Shown: positions 1 through 11,121 of the stretch, piece by piece
Layout: every line of letters begins with the position of its first letter
Numbering within the stretch: position 1 is the stretch's first letter
Origin: Myoxocephalus aenaeus
Lineage: Eukaryota > Chordata > Actinopteri > Perciformes > Cottidae
Reading direction: 5' to 3'
Assembly: GCA_038501785.1 (NCBI GenBank)
Contig: JBAMJR010000196.1
Coordinates: forward strand, 81,001-145,000
Length of the DNA: 64,000 bases
Program-made: the position numbers and the translations under genes
The notes under the pieces: model-generated
The model's database searches: none
Seen by the model: the letters and a program-made list of their open reading frames with translations, nothing else
Told to the model about the DNA's origin: nothing

Positions 1-143
1 GGAGGTTAAACAGCAATATTTGACACAACCTTTGTAGCTGTTTACTAGATCAATAACATACATGCTCTCAATAATTCCAGTAGAAATATAATAACAAACA
101 CTACAAGGACCTTGACAGAACAAGAGTGTTCATACGGGGGAAT

Positions 144-488
144 TCAAGATCCAGAAACGCAAATGAAGGGTTCATTTAAGACCAACATCTCCAGAGTGCC
201 AACACCGAAGACGATGAAGCTCACGGCAGTGATACCACTGAATTTAAACCAATACGCGGCCTCCACCTTGAGTATAATATTATCAAGTCCTGCAGCTGGT
301 GTTGGCATGATGGGAATCAGTGCCAGCTGTTCCTCTAGCTGGAAGAGAACGGTTCTGGCACCCCGTCGGCTGTAAACCGTCGCCAGCTGCTGCGGGAGGC
401 GGTGATTCAGCCGGGCTCCAACCGGCCCGAGGTGCTCAGGTTCGACATATTCTAAAATGAGAAATCTGGCCCTTTGACCTTTGTGCTG
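144..488 (-). pseudogene. Unrecognised membrane-protein-like reading frame (possible retrocopy or undetected exon)
   Basis: On the minus strand a frame stays open from about 488 to a TGA at 144-146. Its last 54 codons begin MPTPAAGLDNIILKVEAAYW and continue with a strongly hydrophobic segment (FSGITAVSFIVFGVGTL) that would make one transmembrane helix. Further upstream the same frame reads HRLPQQLATVYSRRGARTVL and FQLEEQLALIPI, which looks like ordinary protein. An ATG at 448-450 opens in a different frame (MSNLSTSGRLEPG, then stop), so a one-base frameshift near 405-415, or a splice join, would be needed to link the start to the rest. I do not recognise the family. It lies antisense inside the last npas3 intron. 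A decayed retrocopy, a real small gene, or a chance open frame are all possible. Confidence 0.35.
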
Positions 489-1018
489 TTAGGATGCAAG
501 CTGTGCCGAGCCGGAGAGGACACGGGGACAGGTGCCAAAAAACTAAAGTATTTTTTATTTTATTTCTGCCCCAAATGCTCACTGGAGGATGCTGTGGATT
601 AATCCGCCACTGAAAGTAGTCCCCACAAAATTTGCTATTTCATGCAGGTAGTTTCCAGATGTTCTGAGAAACCTTTTTAAACATTAAACTTTATATATTT
701 GTGTTTTTATCCAAAACAGTGTCACTCCCAACTCGTCCGTTTTTGGACGTGTCTGCTTTTTGCTTATCACATGCATTCAGTGTCTTTTCAAAATAAAGTT
801 CCAACGGAGGTTGTCAGTTTAGGCAATAGAAGTACCTGATAAAGGTTTAGGAAAAAGATTGAATTTTCGGGTTAAAATATGTTTGACACAGCCTCCAATG
901 TGCTTTAAATTAAGTATAATATAGAGCGGGATCAGAGAGCAATTATCTTATTGTTTGATAGAGATAACTCTATAATATAAAGGATGTAAAAGATTTTTTT
1001 TTAAAACAGAAGGAGCAA

Positions 1019-1020
<2 letters not shown>

Positions 1021-1054
<34 letters not shown>
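1021..1054. repeat. (TA)n microsatellite
   Basis: Uninterrupted TA dinucleotides inside the npas3 intron. Confidence 0.95.
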
Positions 1055-1056
<2 letters not shown>

Positions 1057-1778
1057 AAAAAAAAATTCCTACAATGCAACTTGATGGTGTCTTTAATTAG
1101 ACCCTCCCTGCCGGCTTGGTTCCTTTCAAACTCTTCTAAATCCAAGCTGATATAACACCAATGACAATAAAATCCCAATAAATTCACATTTAAAATAATG
1201 GAATGACATTTTAGTAATTATTAGGAAAAGCCTGTTTCCATCATGATAACGTTTAGTGGACTGTGGAAACATCGGGACAACAATAATGGGAACAATTCCA
1301 GGAATTTACGGTTTAAATATATACAAATCTTGGAAGGAAATCAACCTTCAGCTCTTGTGTCTCTTTGACCCTTCACCTCCTTTCCTAACTGTCTATCTCT
1401 ATGCAGATGATTATACGTTCTTTAGCGCAAAAGGTATAAAAGCCAAATGTTCAGTTTGATCTGAGCTCATTTTGCAAACGCTATTAAAAAAAATTAAAAC
1501 CCACTTGGTTCTAAATCCTAATTTCAGATTTCCTCTCCAGTGTTTAAAAAAATCCCTCCCCGACTGTGTGAAACGTTTAAGACTCAAGGTCCATTTTTTA
1601 TTTGATCCCAACCTGAGAATAAATCTGTTACGGCTTTGGAAAACGCACTTAATGGAGATACAAGCCCCCCCCGCCCCGAGACGAAGCAATTGAGTCGACA
1701 ATACAGGTGCCAGGAGGGAGTCAGAGTGCTGCCAGCTGGTCAGCCGCTGCCCTCAGTGTGTACTGGCAGGGTTTGAAG

Positions 1779-1870
1779 TGTGTGTGTGTTTGTGAGTGTG
1801 TGCGTATGTATGTGCGTGTGCGTGTGTGTGTGCGTGTGTGTGTGTGTCTGTGTGTGTGTCTGTGCGTGTG
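1779..1870. repeat. Imperfect (TG)n microsatellite
   Basis: TG-rich tract with interspersed TGCG and TGTC variants. It produces spurious open frames on both strands. Confidence 0.9.
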
Positions 1871-2584
1871 TAATGGGCTGGACAGAGCCAAGATGCCAGA
1901 ACAGCAGCAGCTACAGATACTGAACACACATCTGTGCAGACATAACACAACACATGGAAAACCCTGTCTGTGAAAATGAAAACAGGATCAACGACTGAGA
2001 GTCGCTGCGCGGGAACTCAAACACACAAACTGAATCCATCGTAGTCCAATTGAGGGAGGAACGGTAGAGCCTGGTACCTTTCGTCTGATGTCACAATTAT
2101 TTGATGAAAAATCAAATTGTTGTTCATTCATGTTTGCAAGAGGATAAACCATGATAGTATTTAGTGATCTCCTGACCGGACCTGGAGACCCGACATTAGG
2201 CCTGAATGTCATTTGCACGCAAGAAATGTTGTTTTTTTTTGCAAATTTTTTAGCAAATTCCCATTTCCAAGGGAAAGGATGTAGACATGTACTAACGGCA
2301 TCGTACCAATATAGTCAGGATGACAACGCTAACGTGCCAATAAGCACTTAGAACACAAAGTACAGCTTAGGCTGCTGGGAAATTCTTACAGTTGCAGGTT
2401 AGGGTTAGGTTCATAAAGAAAAGTACTTGACAAATGCAAATTTGACCAGATGGTGGTGGAAAATTCAAAGTTATTACAAAATGTATGGCACCGGAAGTCA
2501 TCAAAGAGGATTCATCCTCTGGGGACCAAGAATGTCTGTACAATATGTTATGTCAATTACATTGAATATTTTGTTGAGATATTT

Positions 2585-3130
2585 CGGTCTAAATCCGGGG
2601 TTTTGAACCAATGTATTTATGAATCCGAGGTTTTGAACCAACGTATATCTAAATCCAGGGTTTTGAACAAACGTATATCTGAATCCAGGGGTTTGAACCA
2701 ACATATATCTAAATCCAGGGTTTTGAACCAGAGTATATCTAAATCCAGGGTTTTGAACCAACATTTATATCTGAATCCAGGGTTTTGAACAAACGTATAT
2801 CTGAATCCATGGGGTTTTGAACCAACATATATCTGAATTCAGTGTTTTGAACCAGAGTATATCTGAATCCGGGGTTTTGAACAAACGCATATCTGAATCC
2901 GGGGTTTTTGAACCAGCATATATGTGATTCCAGGGTTTTGAACCAACGTCTATATCTGACTCTGGGGCTTTGAACCAACTTATATCTGAATCCAGGGTTT
3001 TGAACCAAAGTATATCTGAATCCAGGGTTTTTAACGAACGTATATCTGATTCCGGGGTTTTCAACCAATGTATATCTGAATCCAGGGTTTTGAACAAACG
3101 TATATCTGATTCCGTGGTTTTTAACCAATG
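2585..3130. repeat. 30-bp minisatellite abutting the npas3 splice acceptor
   Basis: About 18 tandem copies of a unit close to TATATCTGAATCCAGGGTTT plus TGAACCAACG. Successive TATATCT starts at 2644 and 2674 give a 30-bp period; a few copies are 29-34 bp. Because 30 is divisible by three, all copies share a frame. One plus frame reads a decapeptide like ISESRVLNQR and a minus frame reads NPGFRYTLVQ, which explains the long open frames here. The array ends only about 20 bases before the acceptor AG, so the terminal copy lies next to the polypyrimidine tract. The open frames are repeat artefacts, though intron retention would extend the npas3 frame into them. Confidence 0.95.
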
Positions 3131-3150
3131 TGTATCTTTCTCCTCAACAG
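3131..3150 (+). other. npas3: Splice acceptor of the npas3 terminal exon
   Basis: A short pyrimidine-rich stretch (TGTATCTTTCTCCTCAACAG) directly follows the minisatellite. The exon starts in phase 1: the first base of the codon comes from the previous exon, and the next codons read NENAKSEG. Confidence 0.85.
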
Positions 3151-4790
3151 ACAACGAGAACGCCAAGTCCGAGGGGAAGCAGAGCCACCAATCAGAGCGC
3201 GAGGACCCGGAGACGGATAGCAAGCGGCAGCAGCAGCCCGGCCAACCGCATTGCTCCTCCGAACAGGAAATGAAGCGCCAGGAGGAAGGAGACAGCTCGA
3301 GCAACCCCGAGAGCCAGGAGAGTGACGACAGTCTGGAAGCCTCAGATGGAGAGGGGGAGGAACCGGAGGAGGTCAGGGGGGGAGGAGGAGGAGGAGGAGG
3401 AGACGGTGGAGACTGTGGAGATGGAGGAGGAAGGCTTGGGAGGTTAGCAGGACTAGGAGGGTTAGGGGCACTGGGCTCCATCGGAGGACTAGGCAATCTG
3501 GGCGGGCTTCATATTAAGGTCGAGCACTACGGAGAAGGAGAAGAAGTCCAGCTGCACAACTCACAGACTTCTTCATCGGAGGAGGAGGAGGAGGAGGAGG
3601 AGGAAGAGGACGAGGAGGAGGAGGAAGAAGACGAAGGCGCGCAAGACTGTGACAGTGCCGACGGCGGCAGCAAACTCCGGAAGAGGCGGAAGAGGAGGAA
3701 AGTGCAGAAGTGGGACGGATCCCGCAGCAAGAGGCTCCGCCTCTCCTCGCCCACCGAGCACAGCCCCGATGCCACCATGGGCGACACCACGACGCTGGGC
3801 GACCCCTCGCAGGCCATGCCTACCAACTCCTCCTCCCACCTCCTCAGCTCCGCCGGCTCCCCGAACTGCACAGGGCCGACGTCCTCGGTCCTGAAAATCA
3901 AGACGGAGATGGCGGAGCCGATCAACTTCGACAACGACAGCAGCATCTGGAACTTCCCGCCCAACAGGGAGATCTCCAGGAACGAGTCCCCATACAGCAT
4001 GACCTCCAAGCCACCGGCCGCCCCGGGGAGCCACGAGAACTTCCCATCCCCCCAGGGAGGCGGTCTGCAGGTCGCCATCCCCGACTCTGTCCTCACCCCT
4101 CCCGGAACCGAGGGAGGCGCAGGAGGAGCGAGGAAGCCTCCTTACAACGGAAGCTCCGCTCCATCCTCCGCTTCCAGCGCCGGCGCCTCCTCGGCGGACC
4201 CCCTGTCGCCTCCGCTCTCCGCCTCGCCGCGGGACAAGCAGCAAGGCACCCCCACCACCTCCTCTTCCTCGTCCTCATCGACTTCGTCCTCGTCGCTGCT
4301 GTACTCCGGCGAACTCGAGGCCCTGCAGCGTCTGCAGGCCAGCAACGTGGTGCTTCCGCTGGTCCACCGGGTCACGGGGACCCTGGCCTCCACCGCCGCG
4401 ACGGCCCCGCGGGTCTACACCACCGGCACCATCAGGTACGCGCCGGCGGACGTCACCCTCGCCATGGCGCAGGGCAACCTCCTCCCCAACGCCGCCATGA
4501 ACTTCGTCGACGGCTCGGGCTTCGGCCTGGACCCCAAGACGCCCATGGAGATGCTGTACCACCACGTGCACCGGCTCAACATGTCGGCGGCAGCCGCGGC
4601 GGCAGGCGGTGGCGGCCCGTTCGTCGGATCTCCGGCGGCCATGGGTGGCAATGGCGGCCTGGGAGGCCAGATGCCGACGGCGGCCAACGTTTTTACCACA
4701 GCGGAAGGACTTTTCTCGACGCTTCCGTTCCCGGTGTACGGCAACGGGATCCACGCCACGCAGACGAGTCTGGAGAGGAAAGAGGATTAA
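3151..4790 (+). CDS. npas3: npas3 terminal coding exon (neuronal PAS domain protein 3, C-terminal half)
   Basis: This encodes about 546 C-terminal residues of NPAS3, a neuronal bHLH-PAS transcription factor that dimerises with ARNT-type partners in the nucleus. The identification rests on segments characteristic of NPAS3: a SEREDPETD start, LKIKTE, EPINFDNDSSIWNFPPNREI, SRNESPYSMT, AIPDSVLTPPG, SDPLSPPLSASPRDK-like, LEALQRLQ, VVLPLVHRVTGTLA, TTGTIRYAPA, GLDPKTPMEMLYHHVHRLNM, and the end VFTTAEGLFSTLPFPVY...LERKED. A basic cluster (KLRKRRKRRK, SKRLRL) may be a nuclear localisation signal. Lineage-specific low-complexity tracts are conspicuous: a Gly run near 3377-3405, a Glu/Asp run at 3574-3636, Ser runs near 4259-4300 and an Ala/Gly run near 4590. 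The DNA-binding and PAS domains are in upstream exons outside the window. The stop TAA is at 4788-4790. Confidence 0.97.
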
Positions 4791-5760
4791 CGCGAGACGT
4801 TCGAGACCGCGATACTGTGTTTCTGGAATAGAAAAAAAAAGACTACTCACTAGTAAAGGAACTGAGAAGAAAGACTATTTACTTGCTATCTTTTATCAAC
4901 ACAGCACTGTGTTTCCGAGAGGGGAGAAAGGACAGGAAAGGATGACAAATGTACTCCAGCACTTTGAATCTGAGCAACTGAGCTTGTGTAATAGACATGA
5001 ATGACCCTCAAACATGTCCCCGACCTTTTCTATCTTGTTTCTCTCTCATCCTCTCCTCCTCCTCCTTCCTCTCCATCTCTCTATCTCTCTCTTTTTGCTC
5101 CTGTTTCTTGCGATCAGCAACTTTTTTCTTCTTCTCTCGAACAAATGAACAACAAAAAAACTGTTCTTTATTGTAAAGAACTCCTTTTTTCCCCCTTTTC
5201 TTTTTTGCCTACAGAGAATTCATATTGCTGAAAGGACTCCGCTGGAGCCGGACGGGAATAATTTGTATTGTTTTGACTTTTGTTTCAGTTGCGTCTTTGT
5301 GAAGATGCTGATTGTGCGTATTTAAAGGAGGACGGTAACAGGGATTTGTAATGGACAGAAGAAGAAAAAAACTCTATGCGGGCGCTTCTCCACGTGTCTC
5401 TTGATGTGATCAAGGCTTTTGGAAAAGGACGTTTTTAAAGCATGAGCGGAAGAGGAGCTCTCAGAGATTTTTTTTTTTTAGGACGCTTCTCGATTGAGGG
5501 AATAGTTTAGAGAATTAATGCTGTTTTCCTCTCATTTCCTTCCCTTTTTTTAATAAAATATTCTAGCTCAGATTTAACTTACGAATCAAAAGCATTAAGA
5601 AGAAAAGACAAACAAACAAAACAAACAAAAAAAGCAATTTCAGCCGGGTAACGACCTGTGAATTATCGAATGTTACTACATCCTCTTTTATCCCAGGAGT
5701 TTACTTACAGGTCTTGCACCAAAAATAACCCTCTCTACATCTCCTCCCATCTCAATACGC

Positions 5761-5845
5761 CTCTCTCTCTCTCTCTCTCGCTCTCTCTCTCGCTCTCGCT
5801 CTCTCTCTCTCGCTCTCTCTCGCTCTCTCTCTCGCTCTCTCTCCC
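5761..5845. repeat. (CT)n microsatellite with CTCG interruptions
   Basis: CTCTCT runs broken by CTCG, in the inferred npas3 3' UTR. Confidence 0.95.
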
Positions 5846-6420
5846 TTCCCCCCGCCGGATCTTTGCTCTCTACGTCTACATTTCCTCCCGTCGATTTACA
5901 GATTCATGGTGCTACCGACCGACCAGTAACCCTGATTCAGCTGGCTGATGCGGGTGCTGTAAATGAACCCACAGCTCGTTGACAGCCTGATCGTGTTTTT
6001 TGTTTGTTTGTTTGTTTTGGAGGGGGGAAACTATTTTAACGTTATATTTTTCTGTTGCTTTTCTTAATCTTCTGACCTTCAGGAAAGTCAGAAACACAGC
6101 AAGAACCTTAGGACCTCTAAATGAGCAACGTCATCTCCATAATGTCCCTCCTTTTGTTTGTCTGAAGAAGACGCCCGATCAGATTGGGCCTGGAGGGGCG
6201 GGGCTTCCACACGGCAGCCTGGAGGTGATTGGTGGAATTTTAGGCTTCATAGTGTTGTTTTTTATTTCTATGTATTTTCTAACTTAATCACTTTTAATTC
6301 TCAGTGAGACTGAGGCTAATACGCTAGTGACGCTAACTTGAAAAATGAATGTTGAAAACCTCGACCGGCTCCTGTTTGATTGTTTAGTTTTATTTTGTAC
6401 TATAACTATTCTTCGTCTTT

Positions 6421-6482
6421 CCTCCTCCTCCTCCTCCTCCTCCTCCTCCTCCTCCTCCTCCTCCTCCTCCTCCTCCTCCTCC
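6421..6482. repeat. (CCT)n trinucleotide repeat
   Basis: About 20 uninterrupted CCT/TCC triplets. On the minus strand it produces a poly-Gly or poly-Arg shadow frame. Confidence 0.97.
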
Positions 6483-8154
6483 CCCTCTTCCTAAACCAGA
6501 ACCACCTCCACAAGATTTTCCTAAACAATCCACTCTCTTCCATCTCATCGCCGGACCCTGTGATAAAAAATAAAAGAAACACACATATCAACAAGGAGAT
6601 TGTAATAAAGACATGCATTTTCAATCAATCTATCAAACAATCAAAATCAATAACTATGAGAAAAAAAATATCTTTTTTGAGGAAGAGAAAAAAAATCACA
6701 TTCCTTTAAACAATGTTGTCTTTGTCGTTGTTCTTCCGTTGTGTGTTTTTTCTTCCCCCAGCCTCACGTTGCCAAAAAAAAGAGTAAATCTTACAAGTTT
6801 AGTGTTTTAAAAGCACTGTGATTCACGTTCATTTGTACTTTTTTTTTCTCTCTCTTCTACGTTTTTTTTTTTAAAAGAGGAAAAAATTAATAAAGATGAG
6901 TACAAGTAATAGTTCAAACGGTAAAAAGAAGAAGAAAAAAAACTGTCACTTCATCCATGTTTTTAAAGTTGGCAGCCCCGTCTTTACCATCCCGTCATAC
7001 CTTATTACCCAGTGTGATTACGCCGTAAAAACGTGTTGCCGATGTGTTTAGTGTCACTGGCTGTCAAAGAGTCTTTCATGGCGACTTCTCTCTCTGTGTG
7101 TGTTGACTATATGCAGTATATACTGAGCTACTGTAGCTGTTTTTGTCCTTTGTCTTCTCTGTGCTCTCTAGTGTGGGGGAGGGGAAGGGGCGGGGCTTAG
7201 TGGGGATAAGGGGTGGAGTCTCCGCGTCCCTGCCTCTTTCTCCGTCTCCCTCTATCTGCAGTCTTAGTGAAACCAGTGGAGGTTCGTGGAATTTCGTGTT
7301 CGGTGGCCTTTGCAAAAAAAAAATTGTAGAGTCCACCTTTTGTTCCGCTGCTTCCTTTTTGTCTTTGGTTATTTTTTTTTATTTTTTTTGGGGGCGGGGT
7401 TTTCTAATCCTCTCTCTTTCTCTCTCTCTGCTATTGCTTTTTGCTGTTGTGTAGTCTTATACAAACCTCTTTATCTTGCTGTCCTTTCTCTCAGAGATGA
7501 AAACGATTCTTTAACTAGCTCAAAGGTTTATGGAGCCATGTTTATTGCCGCTAAGGAATTCTGGGAAACGCATTTTCCAGCTCTTGCGTACAAAGTATTA
7601 AATAACTAATACATATTTACACATATAATTCAAATTATGATGAGGAAAAAGCCTAAAGTAGCATTTTAGATTGTAGTCCTGAAAAAAAAAAAAAAAAAAA
7701 GCCTCAGTTGTGAAACATTTCCCAGAGTCCCTTGGGGCTTCCTGTGTGCATTGGGTGTATTTCATTGGTTCGCACCGAAACTTGTTGACTTCCTGCGCAA
7801 ACTTCTCTCACGGGACGAAGAAAGTTACACAAGTGGTTCAAGGGTAGGAGAAGAAGAAAATAATCACTATTTCAGGACACAAAATAAAAAAGAATAAAAA
7901 AAAACTGATTTTAAAGATTTCTAAAGAAATTAAAAGAAGAAAAAAATATTTCGCACTATAAATCTATTTTTATAGGTGTTTTGGAAAAAAAACTGAACTG
8001 CATGTTTAGTAAGTTCGTCCGATGAGTTTCAAGTGATCGAGTCCCTCGTTTTTATTTGTTTGTTTGCTTTTTTTTTTTTTTTCGGGTCCAGTGTTTGTTT
8101 TTTGTTTTTTTAAGTGTGTCGATCCCAAACGGGGGAGGAACCCGACGGAGGAAG

Positions 8155-8160
8155 AATAAA
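8155..8160 (+). terminator. npas3: Candidate polyadenylation signal of npas3
   Basis: AATAAA followed within 20 bases by GTCTGTATTG, a plausible GU-rich downstream element. It is one of several hexamers, chosen on context only. Confidence 0.4.
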
Positions 8161-8299
8161 GTCTGTATTGTCGAAACCGACGCCTCTAATCTCCCCTTCA
8201 CATCAGGAAAAAACAATCTGTAGCGTCTGTGCTTTCTGTGAGGAATCAATGTCTTGTTACTGCGACGGAAAATGTTTAAATCGACTGTGAAAAAAAGAA

Positions 8300-10040
8300 G
8301 CAAACACAGGTTTATGAAATTTTAGCAAGGGGTTTATTTATTTTCGCGTTCCATGGAGGGGAATGTGATCGGTCCACCCGATCTGTCGGTGGTCGAATGT
8401 TAAATTCAGTCATTTTCAGGAGCATTTTGTTTCCGCGCTCCTCTGGATTTTAGCGTTTTCTACTTTTGCGTTATTTGCGTGAACGGGGCCGGGGCTTGGG
8501 GCGGGGCACAAATGAATGGGAGGGCCCCATTTGGTTAAATGGGCGGGGTTAGGGGTTGGGGGAGTGGCACATTACTCAGACGAAACCAGGAAATACACCC
8601 ACATGTAACAAAAACCAAACAGCCGGTCCAAGCTGTTTCAATGTTTTTCTGTGTTTTATGTCGAAAAATGAAAACTTTGCTGGTGATTTTAAAAACGTGA
8701 AAAACCCTTAATCACAGCTGCTGTCAAAATACATAGTGTTTAAGAATTACAAATATTGAAAAATCACTTAATTTACCTGTGAAGAAACTGTGTCTGTGTT
8801 TTTAACTATTTCTTGTACAATTATACAGATTCTTTTATGAGGAACTTGGTGCCAAGTAGCTGAAATACAGGAGAGGGGGAATCTCTTATTATCAATGTTA
8901 ACAGTGTTATACAATTCTAAATACAAACAAATTAAAATATTAAAAAAGAGAAAACTATGGTACATTTCTATTTTTTGTTTTGAAAAAAAACAAACACATG
9001 ACTAACTGATGCTAACTTTGAGTGCCTGGCTTATTTTTTATTATTATTTTGGAAGACATCTTTTTGAGTTTTACCATGAATAATGCTGCAAATCCGAAAA
9101 ATGTACATACTTCATTTTTATAGCAGTTGTTCTTTTATAAGTTTACTAGGTTCTCATCCGCTCAGAGGAACGTGCCACGCACATGGTTGACTTTCTGTAA
9201 CCCGTTTTTTCACCATCTTACAGGTGCCATATTCATAATAAAAATTTCTCTCGAATTTGTTACCAGATTGCATCATTTCTTCTGTTTGACACCTTCAGCC
9301 AAAAATAATACAGATTCTGCCACATATTTTTTATTCTGAAGCGCAGAAGGGTTCTGCTTGTTTTTTGCTTCCTGTTCAGAAGATTCTGCTGCATCTTATT
9401 AAGATTAAAAGCAAAAAAATGGGAGATTAATTCATGTTTAATGCAGAAAAAAAAATGATATTAGAATTCACAGATAGATAAATAAATCATATTTCCCCTT
9501 TTCACTCCGTCTCCTTGACCTTCCTCTCAGCATTTAGTTGGACGGATCAGAGGAGACGATGCAGAGTGGAGGAGGCCCCCCGAGGCGTTAAAAAAAATTA
9601 AAAAAAGAAAGAAAAAGAAAGAAAGAAACGAAGCTCCCGTCTGGGTCTGCAACCAGCAGGGAGCTGGAGGTGGATGCATCACCTGGTCACTGGTCCTTTA
9701 CTGGTTTACTGGTCCGTCTCACTTTCTTCTGCTGCACAACCACTCGGTGCCTCGTGAAGATCCATCCCAGCAACATAAGCCCCCAAAAACAGTTCCAAGA
9801 ACCAGAGGAGCTGATTTCAGAAAGTTAAAATGAAACAAAAAGGCTTTCCATTAATGGTCACCACTCAGAAACATGCAAGACTTTCAAAATGATGTGTATA
9901 GTCTGTGTTTGGAGCTTTATGCATGTTATTGAAAATAAAATAAAATGCTTAATTATCTTCAATTGCAGGAGTTTTAACAAGTCTGGAGTCTAATAAAAGC
10001 CAGAGGTCCGTTAATATTTAGAACAATGATCGATTGAGAA
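8300..10040. other. Spacer downstream of npas3, no gene seen
   Basis: Non-coding AT-rich sequence with short A-runs and a GA-rich patch near 9600-9630. A GGGCGGGG-rich patch near 8480-8570 is the only GC-rich part. I see no RNA gene or conserved coding frame. Confidence 0.6.
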
Positions 10041-11121
10041 ATGAGGGATGAACTATTTAATTCAATTCAATTCAGTTTATTTTATATAGCCCAACATCAC
10101 ACATACAAGTTTGCCTCGGAGGGCTTTACAATCTGTACACATAACATCCCTGTCCCGGGACCTCACATTGGATCAGGAAAAACTACCCCCAAATAAAGAT
10201 AGTAACAACCCTTTCACAGGGAAAAAAGGGAAGAAACCTGAGGGAGAGCAACAGAGGAGGATCCCTCTCCCAGGATGGACAGAAGCAATAGATGTCATGT
10301 GGCCAGAATGAATAACGTAACGGAGTTAAAGCACATTCAATGAATATGACAGAAAATATTCATATAATGAGTAGTAGGCATGGTCCATGATCCAGATAAC
10401 CACGATCCATGAAGCAGAAGGAGGTAGAGAGGAGGGGAGGGGGGATCAGCAGGGCCATGGCAGCAGGCAGGACCGGTTCCAGGCAACCATGAATCCATGG
10501 AAAAAGAAAGTAAAGTTAGTAATGTGCATTGAAGGGACAATAATTTATCCAGAAGGAGAGAAAGAAGAGGAGAAGAGGAGAGGAGGAGCGAAAGAGGAAG
10601 AGAAGAAGAGAAGAGAAGAAGAGGAGCTCAGTATATCCTAAGATGTCCCCCAGCAGTCTAGGCCTATAGCAGCATATCTAGGGCCTGGACCAGGACAAAC
10701 CTGAGCCAGCCCTGACTATAAGCCTGAAACAGCCCTAAGTATAAGCGCTATCAAAGAGGAAAGTCTTAAGTCTACTCTTAAATGAGGTGACCGTGCCTGC
10801 CCCACCGGACTGAAAGTGGAAGCTGATTCCACAGAAGAGGAGCCCGATAACTGAAAGCTCTAGCCCCCAACCTACTTTTTAAGACTCTGGGAACCACAAG
10901 TAACCCTGCATTCAGTGAGCGTAACGCTCTAGTGGGGTAATATGGCACTATAAGCTCCTTAAAATATGATGGTGCATCACCAGTTAAGGCTTTGTAGGTA
11001 AGGAGAAGGATTTTAAATATGATTCTCGATATTACAGGAAGCCAGTGGAGAGCAGCTAGTACAGGAGTAATGTGATCTCTCTTCCACGTCCTTGTTAGTA
11101 CACGAGCTGCAGCATTCTGGA

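Larger units (their letters stand above)
1..3150 (+). other. npas3: npas3 last intron (3' part)
   Basis: The sequence upstream of the terminal npas3 exon is non-coding, AT-rich and ends in an AG acceptor at 3149-3150. It holds a (TA)n run at 1021-1054, an imperfect TG/TGCG microsatellite at about 1779-1870, and a 30-bp minisatellite from about 2585 to 3130. Apart from the antisense frame at the left edge, nothing gene-like is seen between 490 and 2570. The other npas3 exons, including the bHLH and PAS domains, lie outside the window. Confidence 0.85.
4791..8180 (+). other. npas3: npas3 3' UTR (extent inferred)
   Basis: No coding frame resembles a protein after the npas3 stop. The stretch is T-rich with poly-A and poly-T runs, a CT-rich microsatellite at 5761-5845 and a (TCC)n run at 6421-6482. 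NPAS3 transcripts are known to have long 3' UTRs. The best-placed polyadenylation hexamer is at 8155-8160, followed by GT-rich sequence, but earlier AATAAA-like hexamers exist (for example near 5553 and 6567). The true end cannot be fixed from sequence alone. Confidence 0.5.

Noticed and set aside
1256..1459. Small frame containing YLYADDYTFF, which recalls the RT YADD box
   Set aside because: No other reverse transcriptase motif occurs before or after it, so the match is probably chance.
2450..3128. Open frames on both strands through the npas3 intron repeat
   Set aside because: They are produced by a 30-bp unit free of stops in several frames. There is no independent protein signature.
3527..4850. 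Long antisense and alternative frames across the npas3 exon
   Set aside because: They are GC-rich shadows of the npas3 coding frame with biased composition and no recognisable domain.
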